64,000 nucleotides of DNA from Siphonodentalium dalli (taxonomy: Eukaryota; Mollusca; Scaphopoda; Gadilida; Siphonodentaliidae): contig CP136066.1 in the NCBI GenBank assembly GCA_032622095.1, forward strand, positions 95,069,319 through 95,133,318, in the 5' to 3' direction. Positions 20,747-32,286 of the stretch are shown here, in pieces. Under the pieces are notes generated by a model. That model was not told where the DNA came from, made no database searches, and saw nothing but the letters and a program-made list of their open reading frames with translations. The position numbers were made by a program, and so were the translations under genes. Positions within the stretch are counted from its first letter, which is position 1; each line of letters starts with the position of its first letter.

Positions 20747-21055
20747 ATTGTCTCATCTGCAAGAGGCCAGCTAATTTGTGATACAGAAGATCTGTGCTTA
20801 CTTTTTATAGAGTTATAGAGATTGTATAACATACAAGCCCATGTTATTTGCATGTTCAGAGACTAATTCGATGTCTCGGTTTGTATACCCCATCCTCATA
20901 AATAGTCTCTCTTCCCAAAAATGTACACAAAAAGACATCAATACTTACTTGACACATAAATACAAAACTCGATAATCTTTACATTGAATCAAATGTGGAG
21001 TCATAGTATCACCTTGTAATTTTTGTATAACAATTTCCATTTTTCAAAATACTTT
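20747..21055 (+). other. MCC: MCC 3' UTR, polyadenylation signal not evident
   Basis: The unique sequence after the MCC stop contains no AATAAA in the first 450 bases. The nearest exact AATAAA motifs (about 21473 and 21603) lie inside a later insertion. A variant signal or a longer UTR is possible. Confidence 0.45.
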
Positions 21056-23220
21056 TTAGCTCAACTTGACAAGTTGACCTCGAGATGGGAGCTTTCCATA
21101 TTTTTCCTAATTCTGTCAAACATTTGAATCGATCAGCATACCCTGCAGCCCACAATTATTTGTGAAATGTTTTGAAAATTTACAGGCATGTATGGGATCA
21201 GGCCTCAGCCTAGGGGTTCAGAACAGGGAGACTTGAAGTCTCCCTCCAGGAAATTTAGGGAGACTTCAGGAAATTTAGGGAGACTTCACGATAATCTGAA
21301 ATATTAACTAAATTGATAACTTTAATTTTTTTTTAAACTGTTGACTTTTAAAATCTGAAGAAATGAATTGTTGACTTCATAACTTTTAATATCTGAGACT
21401 GGATTATTATTATAAATTTAAATTTTTTGGAAATGGCATTTGGCCACTGCTGTATTGTGGGTGTCTGTTAAAATAAACAATAAGGACTAATTAAGGAGGT
21501 GTAAAAGCTTTTAAAGAGTTTCTAAAGAGTTTATTGTTGAATACCAATATCACGACCGTGTGATCAGTGAATCAGTGATGTCTGATGATAATCCGATTAA
21601 AGCAATAAACTTGACGAGTTTTATAGCTGTGTCACAATAGGTTGTGATTACTAGTAATGTGTTCTTAACAGATACCAGTTGAGCTTATAATATACACCAG
21701 CAGGTTATTTAAATACCTGCATTGTAACAAAGTAGGCCTACATGCAATTAATTTGCAACCGTTGACAGACGTATATACGAGCACATGGCCTGAGTGATAG
21801 ATTGACAACAATTGTAATTTGCAATTAACACATAGTTTTGACACAAATTAATCATTTTAAATGAGTTTTGATAGTAATAGTTTATTATGTCGATCTTTGA
21901 TTTAACGAAGAACATTAAATTAAGTACTTCCAATGCACATGCAAACCGCTGTGTTTAATAGTTAATAAGCAAGCACGTGTTCTTGTTTGTAAACATATAA
22001 ATAAAAATGTGCAATTCCAAAAAGTTAAAAAGTTGGATTGGGAAACGGAGTCCGACACAAACTACTTTTGTAAAATTGAAAATTCATAGATATGTTTTAG
22101 TTTAAATTCAAAGACAGTATTATTTGTTCACATTGGCTACTGCATGAGCGGTGGTGACCATGTATGGCTATACAATTTGCGGTTACAAAATGACCCGACG
22201 GAACAAAGTAATGTCTAAATTCCAGTCTCCTTAAAACGAACCAGTAGCTCATCATAAACTTCGTTGCTCAGCGCAATTTGCCATTTCCAAAAACACCCAA
22301 TCTGATTAGAATATGTGGATAGGGTACACCATGTATAATCGATAAATAAAATGCTTCGTTGGAACAGTTGAGACTATATATATTTTTTTTGCAAAACGAG
22401 TCAAATTTTCACCGGTAAAATTACCGTAAATCCTAAGCTAGTTTTGTCAAATTTGGAAGGCGACTTCGTTTTCACGTGCGGACATCCGAGGGCGACTTCG
22501 TCGGCCCGAGGGCGAGAATTTCGCCCGAGTCGCCTCCAAGCGTGGGGCCTGTATGGGATCACCTCTAGATGGGAGCTATTGAATTTGAACGATTTTCAAT
22601 GAAAAACATGGCTGCTGGCAGCCATCTTGGAATTACTCTTTGCATGACTAATTCCTTTGGGACACCCTTAGTTCAGGCTACATCCGTCATCCGATCGCCA
22701 TCAATCTTCATATGAATCCTTGGGTGACCTCTATGGGAGCTATCCAATTTTTCTGAATTTCATTGAAAAACATGGCTGCCATCAGCTGTCTCGGATTTTA
22801 TTCTTTGCATGACTAATTCCTTTTGCACACCCTACAGACCACATCGCTCATCCGATCATCACCAAGCTTAATATGGATCAACATGGTGACCTCTAGATGG
22901 GCAACATTGATATTTTTTTTTAATTCGTTAAAAAACATGGCCACCAGCAGCCATCTTTTATTTCAAATTTAAATCGATCAGCACACTCTGCAGCCCGCAA
23001 TTATCAGAGAAATATTTTGAAAGTTTACACCCATGTATGGCATCACCTCTAGATTGGAGCTATCAAACTTTAATGTTTTTCCATCAAAAACATGGCTGCT
23101 GGCAGTCGTCTTGGATTTTATTCTTTGCATGACTAAATAGTTAGGCATGCCCTACACCCAAAATTTATCATCCAATTGATCCCAAACTTCATAGGGCTCT
23201 TCGGGTCGACCTCTAGTATT
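21056..23220 (+). repeat. AGCTC-hairpin repeat family, long copy split by an insertion
   Basis: It starts AGCTCAACTTGACAAGTTGA and contains at least four internal repeats of 'ttt...catggctgccagcagccatcttgg.tttattctttgcatgacta' separated by 'gacctctagatgggagctat'. It ends 'gggtcgacctctag' near 23216. A 1349-bp segment (21201-22549) is inserted in it. Confidence 0.68.
21201..22549. mobile_element. Insertion with a 12-bp target duplication
   Basis: TGTATGGGATCA is present on both sides (21189-21200 and 22550-22561). Removing the insert restores the host repeat, as shown by its sister unit at 23030-23055. The ends are GGCCTCAGCCTAGGGG and, on the other strand, GGCCCCACGCTTGGAGG, a weak inverted repeat. 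Near the left end is a direct repeat AAATTTAGGGAGACTTCA; near the right end are GAGGGCGACTTCG/GAGGGCGAGAATTTCG repeats. No transposase frame. The long duplication would suit a Mutator-like or a target-primed element. Confidence 0.72.
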
Positions 23221-23845
23221 ATTTAAACATTTGTCTGTATCCCAAAAATCACTGAATCTTATGCATTATAAATGCAAATCTAGCTGGGAAGACAAACTAC
23301 TTAATATTTAAGTTTGGAACCAAGTTCAATGGATCTAGAGTAAAGAGACACCCCTTTTTCTATCAAGATGATTAAAAGTTGTATGCATCAAATATACCAG
23401 GCTTTTTAAGGCTGTTCCAGATGATGTGCCAGTAGCTCTGGTATGAGGCCATCTTGTGTTGTGAACCTTTCTCCCATCTAGGTCTATAAGCACACCAAAA
23501 TAAAACCAAATGAATGTTTTGAAGAGAGTTACATGTGGGATTTGTGTCCGTCATTACCCATGACTATTAATTTTTTTGACAGTTTTGTTATTTTGGTTCG
23601 TATATACAATCACCTACCTACACCAAAAAATTGTTTGTGGACACACTCAAAAGCATTTACTGTTCACATATATTTGTATTGTTTATATAGATACTTGCTT
23701 GAATCAGACTGATTGCGACCATCTAAAATTATAATATGGTGTACATCTTGTCTTCCATTGGAGTTAGTTAGCTGCTTAAAATTTTCCTGGATTCCCATTT
23801 CACTACATTTTTGCCTTCTATTTGTTTCGTTTTTCGTTTGTTTAA
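23221..23845. other. Intergenic sequence with no recognised feature
   Basis: AT-rich, with short open frames of no coding character on both strands. Confidence 0.4.
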
Positions 23846-24082
23846 CCCTTCCATGACTGGAGTTTCTGGAAATTTTGTGTAAACCCTGTTCCAATGCATT
23901 CTCTAATAGGGAGCCTCATATATATAAAAGAATGCATTGGCCTAACAATATTTACCTTGACCTTGTAAACCAGTGCATTCTCTTATATATGCAAGGCTCC
24001 CTATGGAAGACTCGCGTATATCAAAGAATGCACTGGCACAGGATCTTTAATGCTGCACCAGCACGGCTCCGTCATGAAAGGG
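23846..24082. mobile_element. TTAA-type palindromic MITE, family A
   Basis: TTAA at 23842-23845, termini CCCTTCCATGACTGGAGTTT and GGCTCCGTCATGAAAGGG-like. It carries two palindromes of the ATTCTCTTATATATGC type joined by 'cctaacaatatttaccttga'. Confidence 0.76.
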
Positions 24083-24713
24083 TAATCATGCTTCATCTTT
24101 TACATCTGAATTGAATTTGCAATACCTACCAGTATATTTACCTGAAATAATCATATGGTTTAAGAGATTTCTGAAAACTTCATAAAAGAGTATTCAGATG
24201 AATCCATTGCTTTGTGCGTTAAAATTTGAATGATAATAACACTGAGGTGTTTAGATGCACCCGTTAGATGCACATTGTATCCGTTATAAATGCATGCAAC
24301 AGGGAGGTTCTATTTTCAATGCAGTGCAAACACGGAACGCATAGCTTATATGGTATTAAGTGGGCATGTGTGACATGACTTTCTTGTTTTCAATCAATAA
24401 AAGATTGCGAATGTCTGGTAAGCAAAAGGAAATTCAACTTCTATTTATGTCAATAGAGATATAGTTATTGGGATTTGACATCATTGTGGAATTCATTTAT
24501 ATGATATAATGATTTGCAATATTGCATTTATTCCTATAACTTATCAGCTGCAATCAGAGGCTCTGCATTATAAATCAACTGAGTCGTCTGAATGCTACTT
24601 AAGTCTATGTTATTGTAAAACTCATGTTTGAGTAAACACAATGCCAAATCGGAGAAGAAACCTAATTTCATATCTTACACAATGCACACAATTTCTAATT
24701 TGGTGGATTTTAA
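24083..24713. other. Intergenic sequence with no recognised feature
   Basis: AT-rich; no splice-flanked frame, RNA gene or shared repeat seen. Confidence 0.4.
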
Positions 24714-24940
24714 CCCTTTCGTGATGGGAGCTGTGCTGGTGCAGCATGAACAATAATTCCCCAATGCAGACTCTTATATATGCAAGTCTCTCATTGGGAG
24801 CCTCGCATATGTAATAGAATGCATTGTCTTACAAGGTCAAGGTAAATATTGTCAGCCCAATGTATTCTCTTATATATGCAAGTCTCCCATTATATAAGAG
24901 AATGCATTGGCACACCGTTTTCGCAAAATTACAGTAAGGG
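24714..24940. mobile_element. TTAA-flanked palindromic MITE, family A, inverted arrangement
   Basis: TTAA at 24710-24713 and 24941-24944. Here 'gctgtgctggtgcagcat' is at the left and the 'gttttcgcaaaatt' end at the right, so the internal order is reversed relative to 16194. Two palindromes are retained, the second shortened. Confidence 0.74.
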
Positions 24941-24967
24941 TTAAAGATGCATAATTAACGCTCCCAA

Positions 24968-25055
24968 ATTACTTTTTCTTTGGCTTCGGGGGTAATAAAT
25001 ATTGGATACGAGTCGAGGAATCCACCCATCAAAGCTCTGAGTGATCAGATATTGC
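24968..25055. mobile_element. Family E internal fragment
   Basis: CTTTGGCTTCGGGGGTAATA followed by GAGTCGAGGAATCCACCCAT and 'agctctgagtgatcagatatt', without either terminus. Confidence 0.6.
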
Positions 25056-25059
25056 TTTT

Positions 25060-25144
25060 TATGTTTACCCATACCATAGTATGGTAAACATAGTGTCGTT
25101 GCCCGGATTGACCACTCGTCGTTAGTCCGTCCGTCCGTCCGTCC

Positions 25145-25178
<34 letters not shown>

Positions 25179-26260
25179 AGACACTTTACGCATGGTGCGA
25201 TAACTCGAACATTTTATATCTGATCGGAACCAAATTTTGTATATGAATTTGTCAGCACCAAATACAGATCGAGTTCGAATATGGGTTCGATCCGAGTTTT
25301 TTTCACGGAGTTATGGCCCTTTTTCGACTTAGAATTCATGCATGCTACCATAACTCAAAAAAAATTTATCTGATCAGAATCAAATTTGGTATGCAAGTTT
25401 CTCGGACCAAAATACAGATTGAGTTCGAATATGGGTTTGATCCGATATTTTTCAATGGAGTTATGGCCCTTTTTCGACTTAGAATTCATGCATGCTGCCA
25501 TAACTCAAATTTTTTTTTATCTGATCGGAACCAAATTTGGTATGCGAGTTTCTCAACTCAAAATACAGATCGAGTTTGAATATGGGTTATATCCAACATT
25601 TTATACCAGAGTTATGGCCCTTTTTCAACTAAGAATTGAACAGATAACCATAGCAGTCTACAATTAATTACCAGTGGTATCAGTTTAGCTCTGAGAGCAG
25701 TAAATCTGTATTATGGGAATTAGAGTTATTTTTTACTCCCATGTTTATGATGACACACTCCTCACCTGTATAGTTTTGGTATCGATCGGTTGATCGGTTT
25801 AGAAATTATTAACACTTTGCATCCGCACATAGGCATGAGCTATCCGATGCTGTAACCAAATTATTTTTTGTCCGATTGTTTTCATATTTGATATGTAGGT
25901 TTATAATGACACACCCCTCACCTGTATAGTTTTTGGTATCGATCGGTTGATCGGTTTAGAAAATAATTAACCCTGCACACAAATGCTATCTGATCCATCT
26001 AAGTCAAACTGTTTTCTTCTGATATGCCTCATATTTCTTACCAAGGTTTTTCTTAGCACGTTCTTTATCTGTATGGTTTTTGGTATCGTTTAATTAACCC
26101 TTTTCAAACTTATTTTTACTTAGAACTCAAAACATTTTTCATCTGATCTACACCAAATTTGGTACATGTGGTCCTCACCCCGAAATACAGATCAAGTTCA
26201 AATTTGGGTTTGATCCGATATATTTTAACAGAGTTATGGCCCTTTATAATTCAAGTAATT
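25060..26260 (+). repeat. Hairpin-headed repeat with 150-bp internal tandem units
   Basis: Head TGTTTACCCATACC / GTATGGTAAACATA. Then (CCGT)n(CTGT)n at about 25110-25183. Then three units of about 150 bp, each with 'ataactcgaa..', 'atctgatcggaaccaaattt', 'aaatacagatcgagttcgaa' and 'gagttatggccctttttcgac' (the last at about 25309, 25459 and 25609). A fourth degenerate unit is near 26150-26245. The same architecture is seen at 12048 and 54055. Confidence 0.62.
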
Positions 26261-27640
26261 TACTACCTATTGTATATGCCCTGTGAGAATTTAAGACAAA
26301 CAACTTTACACAGTAATCTGCTTTATTGGGATCAGAAAATGACACTGGATACTCTTTGCTAAACCACTGCTGCCCCCAGAGCTGTCAAATATAAGTGATT
26401 GATGATACTTTACTCCAGTTTGTGTGCAATAGTAATTTAACCCAACCTGTTGAAACATGTTCATGGCATTAATACAAATAGTCCATTGTCCATGTGAAGG
26501 ATGTTCTGGAGCATGGCTGTTTAGAGAATTGTTGTTTACAGAGACACTGTTGTCTTATCTTGAGAAAACAATTTATCCACACATTAGTTCCATCATATGA
26601 TGTCATTGAAAATGATTAACACTCTCCACACATCATATGTTCATTCTCCTATTCTATGTCCAGGTTGATCGTGATCCACTTTTCACTTGCATGTATTTCA
26701 GGATTAAAATTAACCTATTCCATAGACACATAATATCTGATACGCAGATTTTAAATTATCTCTTTCGCCTTAGGCCAGGTTCACTAAGAATTTCTATTAA
26801 TTATAAGCCACCAATTGAATATTCATCATTTGAGGATATATCTTATTTTGAAATTCCCTCTATTGCATTTGGGCTGCAGGATAATAATAATGGTTCTGGT
26901 ATTCTTGAAGCTGACTTTTTGGTCAAATATTTTTCACCCAATCACTTTTATAATCTCATTCAGGTTCATTGTGATACATTCTTCATGCGTATAGATTTTG
27001 GTATTGATTGAATGGTTTTGAGAATATTAACCCAATATTTAATAATATTTCTGCTGTTACAGACATTGTATCTTTCCAATGATCAGCTTAGAATAAAATT
27101 AACCATAGGTACATGTATACTGTACGCGATCCAATGTTATGACTCTAATATTTTCAATTTGACCCTTCTCATATCTCTCCTTTAGTTATCTGATAATTCT
27201 GTATTAAAATATTTTATATCCAACCATTATCAATCATATTTAATATCAAGGTCTATACACCCCTCACTTATATAGATGTTCAGGTGTTTGTTGGTCTCTA
27301 ATCTCAATCATCCCATAACTTTTACTATGCAGCTAACACAACAACATAATCTGTTATGACTCAGGTTCCATTGTAAGAATTAAATAAATAGAGTTATTAT
27401 GATGTTAATATTGTAACAATTATATCTTTAACAGCTATGGTGCATCTGTCTGACTGTGTTTGGGTATAATTATCTTTATCAATCTATCACACATACATGT
27501 ATCTCTGTTGGAGTGACCGAATAGGTTGAAATCGAATGTCATATCCATCTTCCTATTGTGTTTAAATGAGCAAGTTGCTCAATATGTCTGATTCCACTAT
27601 GAAACTAATAAATAATAGTACGCTGTGAATTGTTGAAATT
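26261..27640. other. Degenerate AT-rich sequence
   Basis: It contains decayed echoes of the preceding element ('ttttggtattgattgaatgg', 'acccctcacttatatag'). The 124-codon open frame at 26637-27011 lies here and shows no recognisable domain. Confidence 0.4.
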
Positions 27641-27699
27641 CTTGCACTCATAAAAAGATCGCTATCGCCAAGGTATGGATTAAACATCTGCCGATCGTG

Positions 27700-27986
27700 A
27701 TCGGCCTCTCGTTTTAAATTTGTTATTCTCGAGATGTGTACTTATTTGTGGCCTGGAAAAAAGTCAAGCCGAAGGTCTATGACAAAATTACGAATGAAGA
27801 TTGATAACACATATGGACATATTTGGTTGAACAACATGTTGATAAATAACACGTTTTGGGAAATTTTATACCATAGTGGTTAGCATTATTTTGTTGTAAT
27901 AATCGATTCTGATAACAGAAGCGTATTTTGAAGAAATGTTGTTATAACTTGATGATATGGGGACCGTCTGATCGGATTGAGTACCT
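27700..27986. mobile_element. Family E element, inverted relative to 6648, left end unclear
   Basis: The right terminus GATCGGATTGAGTACCT is followed by TTAA (27987-27990). The interior 'ggttagcattattttgttg', 'atcgattctgataacagaagc' is the complement of 6700-6770. Confidence 0.62.
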
Positions 27987-28021
27987 TTAAAGGCATGACA
28001 ATTTAACTGTGGCTTGTTTAA

Positions 28022-28235
28022 AGGTACTCAATCCGATCAGACGCTCCTAAATTTCCATTTCTTTGGCTTCGGGGGTAATTATTAATTACACATCTCGAGA
28101 AATCGCAAACTTCAAACATTAATATCTAATCACTCTGAGCTTTGATGGGTGGGTTCCTCGACTCAAATCAAATATTTTTTACCCCCGAAGCCAAAGAAAC
28201 AGTAAATTAGGAGCATCTGATCGGATTGAGTACCT
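28022..28235. mobile_element. TTAA-flanked MITE, family E, short form (214 bp)
   Basis: TTAA at 28018-28021 and 28236-28239; termini AGGTACTCAATCCGATCAGA and TCTGATCGGATTGAGTACCT, a 20-bp perfect inverted repeat. The interior has CTTTGGCTTCGGGGGTAATT at the left and ACCCCCGAAGCCAAAG at the right. Confidence 0.85.
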
Positions 28236-28276
28236 TTAAATATGGAATTAGTTCATGTTGTCTGGATTATCCTTAA

Positions 28277-28756
28277 AGGTACTCAATCCGATAAAACTCA
28301 TCTCAATTACTATTTCAATGGCTTCGGGGGTCAAAAATATTTGATTCGAGTCGAGGAAGTCACCCATCAAAGCTCAGATTTGTTAGATATCGATTTTAGA
28401 AATCTATTATTTTTCATTATCGGGAATTCTTTCTGGCCCAGTACGTAGTCAAAATTGCGTTATTATTACCACTTGATTTTAGAGTTATCCATCCTTGTCT
28501 GTTTGAATAGAGTTTTGGTGTACTCATCTCGAGCAGGTTTCAAAATTGACGGCAATTATTAGTACTCATCTCGAGAAATTAACAAATTTCAAAAATCAAT
28601 ATCTAATAACTCTGAGCTTTGTTTGATGTGTTCCTCGACTCGAATCAAATATTTTTTACCCCCAAAGCCAAAGAAATAGTAATATAGGACCCTCTGATCG
28701 GATTTTTGTTGTTGGAATCTGTTGAGATGGGGACCCTCTGTTCGGATTGAGTACCT
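28277..28756. mobile_element. TTAA-flanked MITE, family E, long form (480 bp)
   Basis: TTAA at 28273-28276 and 28757-28760. Nearly identical in content to 40092-40571 (inverted, also 480 bp) and 43930-44398 (direct). Near the right end a second terminus-like block (GATCGGATT) precedes 'gttgttggaatctgttgaga', so the end itself is duplicated. Confidence 0.85.
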
Positions 28757-29012
28757 TTAAACAGTCCCTTACCTAATAATAATATTTCCTAAGTTTAAAA
28801 ATAATATCACTGTATTTCATTCGTTTCATTTGATCAAATGAAAGACGACATGCAGCGCTTTTGTACTGTGATGTTTTTAATGATTTGCTGGCTGCATGTT
28901 TTGCAGAATTTCTATACCCAAGTTAATGTCGACATTTTTTGTATCACTTTCAAATTGTCGAAGCTATCGGTAACAGTGAGGTACAGGCCAGCAATTATGG
29001 TGCTGGATATTT

Positions 29013-29330
29013 GCAGAATGAGGTCCCCAGAGGGTGCATTTAGTGATGTTTTCAAATTCATCCTCTGGGGACCTTATTCTGCATGGCCACATCTGCTATG
29101 GGAGACCTTGATTAAGATTTAAGTTCCCAGAGGTGCAGACCCATTGCCGTCTACCAATTTGGTGATATAGAGAAATTAAAATAAAAAAAAAAAACTTTCT
29201 AAAGAAATTAAAAAAAACTTGTTAATTTGATTATAAATAAAGATCTTTCTGGAGAATATGATGCTTAGGCAGAATGAGGTCCCCAGAAGGTGAATTTAGT
29301 ATTTACCTTCTGGGGACCTCATTCTGCAAA
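29013..29330. repeat. ATGAGGTCCCC family repeat
   Basis: Two inverted-repeat blocks, 29014-29083 and 29271-29326, each built on AATGAGGTCCCCAGAGGGTG and its complement. They are separated by about 190 bp with 'atgggagacctt'. Confidence 0.68.
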
Positions 29331-29747
29331 AGTCCAGCACCGTATGTTCAGGCCTGGCGAGGTAACCAAAAATGATTCAAACAAATTTGAATCAAATCTT
29401 GCATTTAAACCGAATGTTAAAACAAATATTCGCAGGGCCCTATATGAAATACATAATATTTGCCTTTTTTAGTCAGGGTACATGCTTATTTGTGTGTTCT
29501 CATTTCTTATCCAGGGTAGAAGCATATACTATTTCATGTGCTTCCAGATGCTATTTCTAAGTTGCATAATGTTTTGTTCACTTTGATATCTGTTTATTGT
29601 GAAACTTTTTCTTTTGTAAATTTTACAGAATAAATTATATATTTATCTAATTGTTTCTCTTCTTTTTCTGTCAGCTCATAATGAACCTCACTAATTCATG
29701 ATGATCCTCCAAAACTAATGTGTTGTGGAGCTTGTACCGTTAGTTCT
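29331..29747. other. Intergenic sequence with no recognised feature
   Basis: AT-rich; nothing supported. Confidence 0.4.
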
Positions 29748-29751
29748 TTAA

Positions 29752-30222
29752 CCCTTTCATTGCCAGGGGCCGATCTCATCGGCCCTAATTTACGGTCTGT
29801 AAAATCGAACTAAAAAAATAAAAATAAATTTTTTTTTATTTTTTTTATTTTTTGGGTTTGAATTTTTTTTTGGGTATGCTTAAGCATGCTATAGCGAATT
29901 TAAAAACAAACTGGATAAAACCTTAGGGGCATGTTATAACTCAAAACTATCACCAAGTATTCATAGTAATAATTTTGATGCCCATGAAAAACGTAAGATT
30001 CCCTGGCACTAAACCTACAAAATAAGTCTGTTAAAGAATATAAGAAAAAATGATTAAAATTGTAAAAAATTGTAAAAAATAATAACAAATGATGAATTTT
30101 TTTTAGGCCAATCCATTCTCTTATATATGCGAGGCGACCTATGGTCGACTTGCATATATAAGACAATGCATTGGCACAGGGTATATGGGTTGATACAAAA
30201 ATTGAACCTGGCACTGAAAGGG
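29752..30222. mobile_element. TTAA-flanked palindromic MITE, family B, long form
   Basis: TTAA at 29748-29751 and 30223-30226; left end CCCTTTCATTGCCAGGGGCC, right end AACCTGGCACTGAAAGGG. The palindrome with ATTCTCTTATATATGCGAGG is at about 30108-30178. It is longer than the 5014 copy through about 200 extra bp after the left end, including 'ccctggcactaaacct', a second internal end-like block. Confidence 0.78.
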
Positions 30223-30499
30223 TTAATAAGGAGTGTTTGGTCAAGCCTGATGCATACAATGCGATGCAAATTGGAATTTATCACATAATTAGCCGCTAAA
30301 GCCAGCCTCATATTTTTTAGTAAGACATGTGTATTATTGAGACGCGCAGTGGTGTAAAGAGGTTAGATCATTTGTTCAATGGTGTTATTATGTTAATTAG
30401 AATATAATTATGATATTTAATTTGTGTTGGGTTATTTAGTGTTAACTATGAGATATACATGGGTGATATAGTATGGCTAGCTGTTTTCACATTTTTGAT

Positions 30500-30650
30500 T
30501 TATTTGGACTTGAGTGCAAATATTTGCACTTAAAGGCAATTATTTGTACTTAAGTGCAAATATTTGCATTTAAGTCCAAATAGCGAATTGTACTAAAGTC
30601 CAAATACCACATAATTATGAATTCGGTGAGTAATTGTACTTAACCCTTTA
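30500..30650. repeat. Short palindromic AAGTGCAAATATTTGCACTT repeats
   Basis: Several imperfect direct and inverted copies of 'acttaagtgcaaatatttgc' give a low-complexity patch rich in TTAA. Related patches are at 32290, 33140-33175, 46918-46990 and 47785-47970. Confidence 0.6.
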
Positions 30651-30653
30651 CCC

Positions 30654-30967
30654 AACAAACCGGCCAAAAACGGCCAAATAAAGCTGCAACAGCCTAAATT
30701 ATCTTGGGTCTGTCTCAATAAAACCATACAAATATGGATATCATTGGAACCGGCTCCGTGACCACATTGTGATAGTTACAGTTATGCCCTGTGCCAATGC
30801 ATTCTCTTATATATGCGAGTCGACCTATGGTCGACTCGCATATATAAGAGAATGCATTGGCCTAAAAAAAAAACTTTTTACCATTTTTTCTTACATTCTT
30901 TAACAATTTTATAATTTTTAATGTGTTAAGCCAATGCATTCTCTTATATATGCAAGGCGACCTATGG
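30654..30967. mobile_element. Family C element, right end lost
   Basis: TTAA at 30650-30653 and terminus CCCTTTACCCAACAAACCGG, CGGCCAAAAACGGCC, one full palindrome (30795-30862) and the start of a second. The second stops at 'cctatgggg' where family E sequence begins, so the right half was removed. Confidence 0.72.
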
Positions 30968-31268
30968 GGAATATTTGATTCGAGTCGAGGAACCCACACA
31001 TCAAAGCTCAGAGTGATCAAGTGGTTATAATTGTTAATAACTAACCACTTGATTTTAGAGTTATCCATCTTACACCCGCAATTTGTCTGTTTGACCACGA
31101 GGCAGACTAAATTAGTGTCCCAGATCTCGAGAAATTAACGAATTTCAAAAATCGATATATGATCACTCTGAGCTTTGATGTGTGGGTTCCTCGACTCGAA
31201 TCAAATATTTTTTACCCCCGAAGCCAAAGAAATAGTAATATTGGACCCTCTGATCGGATTGAGTACCT
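30968..31268. mobile_element. Family E element, left end truncated
   Basis: Starts inside the element at 'aatatttgattcgagtcgagg', has the central palindrome at 31015-31065, and ends TCTGATCGGATTGAGTACCT with TTAA at 31269-31272, followed by GTGC. Near-exact inverted counterpart of 7333-7560. Confidence 0.7.
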
Positions 31269-31435
31269 TTAAGTGCAAATGCTAAGCAGGAACTAGATGA
31301 CTGTATGTCCTACCTATCCATGCCATAAATGTAGTAATGCCGATGCATGGTCCTTTCCCTATTTAAGACTGAGAACCCATGACCTACCTTTAGTAGTCAG
31401 GGCCAATTTCCTACTTGCTACATGTAGTCATATGG

Positions 31436-32040
31436 GTCCATGACCATCCCTATCGTATTGGGTCGTCAGTCATGTGGTGTCTTTAACTCACATGATTTGC
31501 TTCACCATATCATTTGAGAAGAGCATGTATGAACTTGGTGGAAACTAGAGCTAAACAATTGTATCACTATCAGTTTGGGTGCCCCTCCCATCCCCATTCA
31601 TGACTCGAACAGCATGAAGGGGACTTCCATTCCTTATTCAATATTTTTGTCCCCCGAAAATAAATAAGTCCGTCCGTCATTCTTTTGAGTACCTTCACAG
31701 TGTAATCATCGCCTACAGATTTCATCCCAGAGATTTGAAACTTCAGAGTATTGTTACCCATATATTGAAGATGTGCAACATGTATATACATGCTCTTCTC
31801 CAATGATATGGTGAAGCAAATCATGTGAGTTAAAGACACCACATGACTGACGACCCAATATGATAGGGATGGTCATGGACCCATAATTTTCCGTCATCTA
31901 TATACATGTTGCACATCTTCAATATATGGGAAACAATATTCTGAAGTTTCAAATCTCTGGGATGAAATCTGTAGGAGGAGATGATTACACCATGAAGGTA
32001 CTCAAACGTGTGACGGACGGAGCCCGTTTCTATAGTCCCC
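31436..32040. repeat. Nested large inverted repeats
   Basis: An outer pair of about 95 bp (31436-31530 and 31787-31883; 'gggtccatgaccatccctat' and complement) overlaps a second pair (about 31668-31785 and 31895-32025; 'gatttcatcccagagatttg' and complement). The second pair ends in CCGTCCGTC / GACGGACGG. Part of the second pair recurs at 48318-48440. Non-coding. Confidence 0.7.
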
Positions 32041-32069
32041 CCAAAAATAAATTTTTCGGGGGACAAAAA

Positions 32070-32286
32070 TAACCACTTGATTTTAGAGTTAACCATCTTT
32101 ATCTGCCAGACCGTCTATTTGAACACGTGTTTCTGGCACACAAACAATTGAAATAACAAACTTCAAAAATTTATATCTGATTGCTCTGAGCTTTGATGGG
32201 TAGGTTCCTAGACTCGAATCAAATATGTTTTACCCCTGAAGCCAAAGAAATAGTAATATAGGAGCGTCTGATCAGATTGAGTACCT
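32070..32286. mobile_element. Family E element, left-truncated
   Basis: Begins near 'taaccacttgattttagagt' and ends TCTGATCAGATTGAGTACCT; the following TTAA is mutated to GTAA. Confidence 0.65.

Noticed and set aside
26637-27011. 124-codon open frame as a gene
   Set aside because: Located in degenerate repeat sequence, no recognised domain, no splice context.
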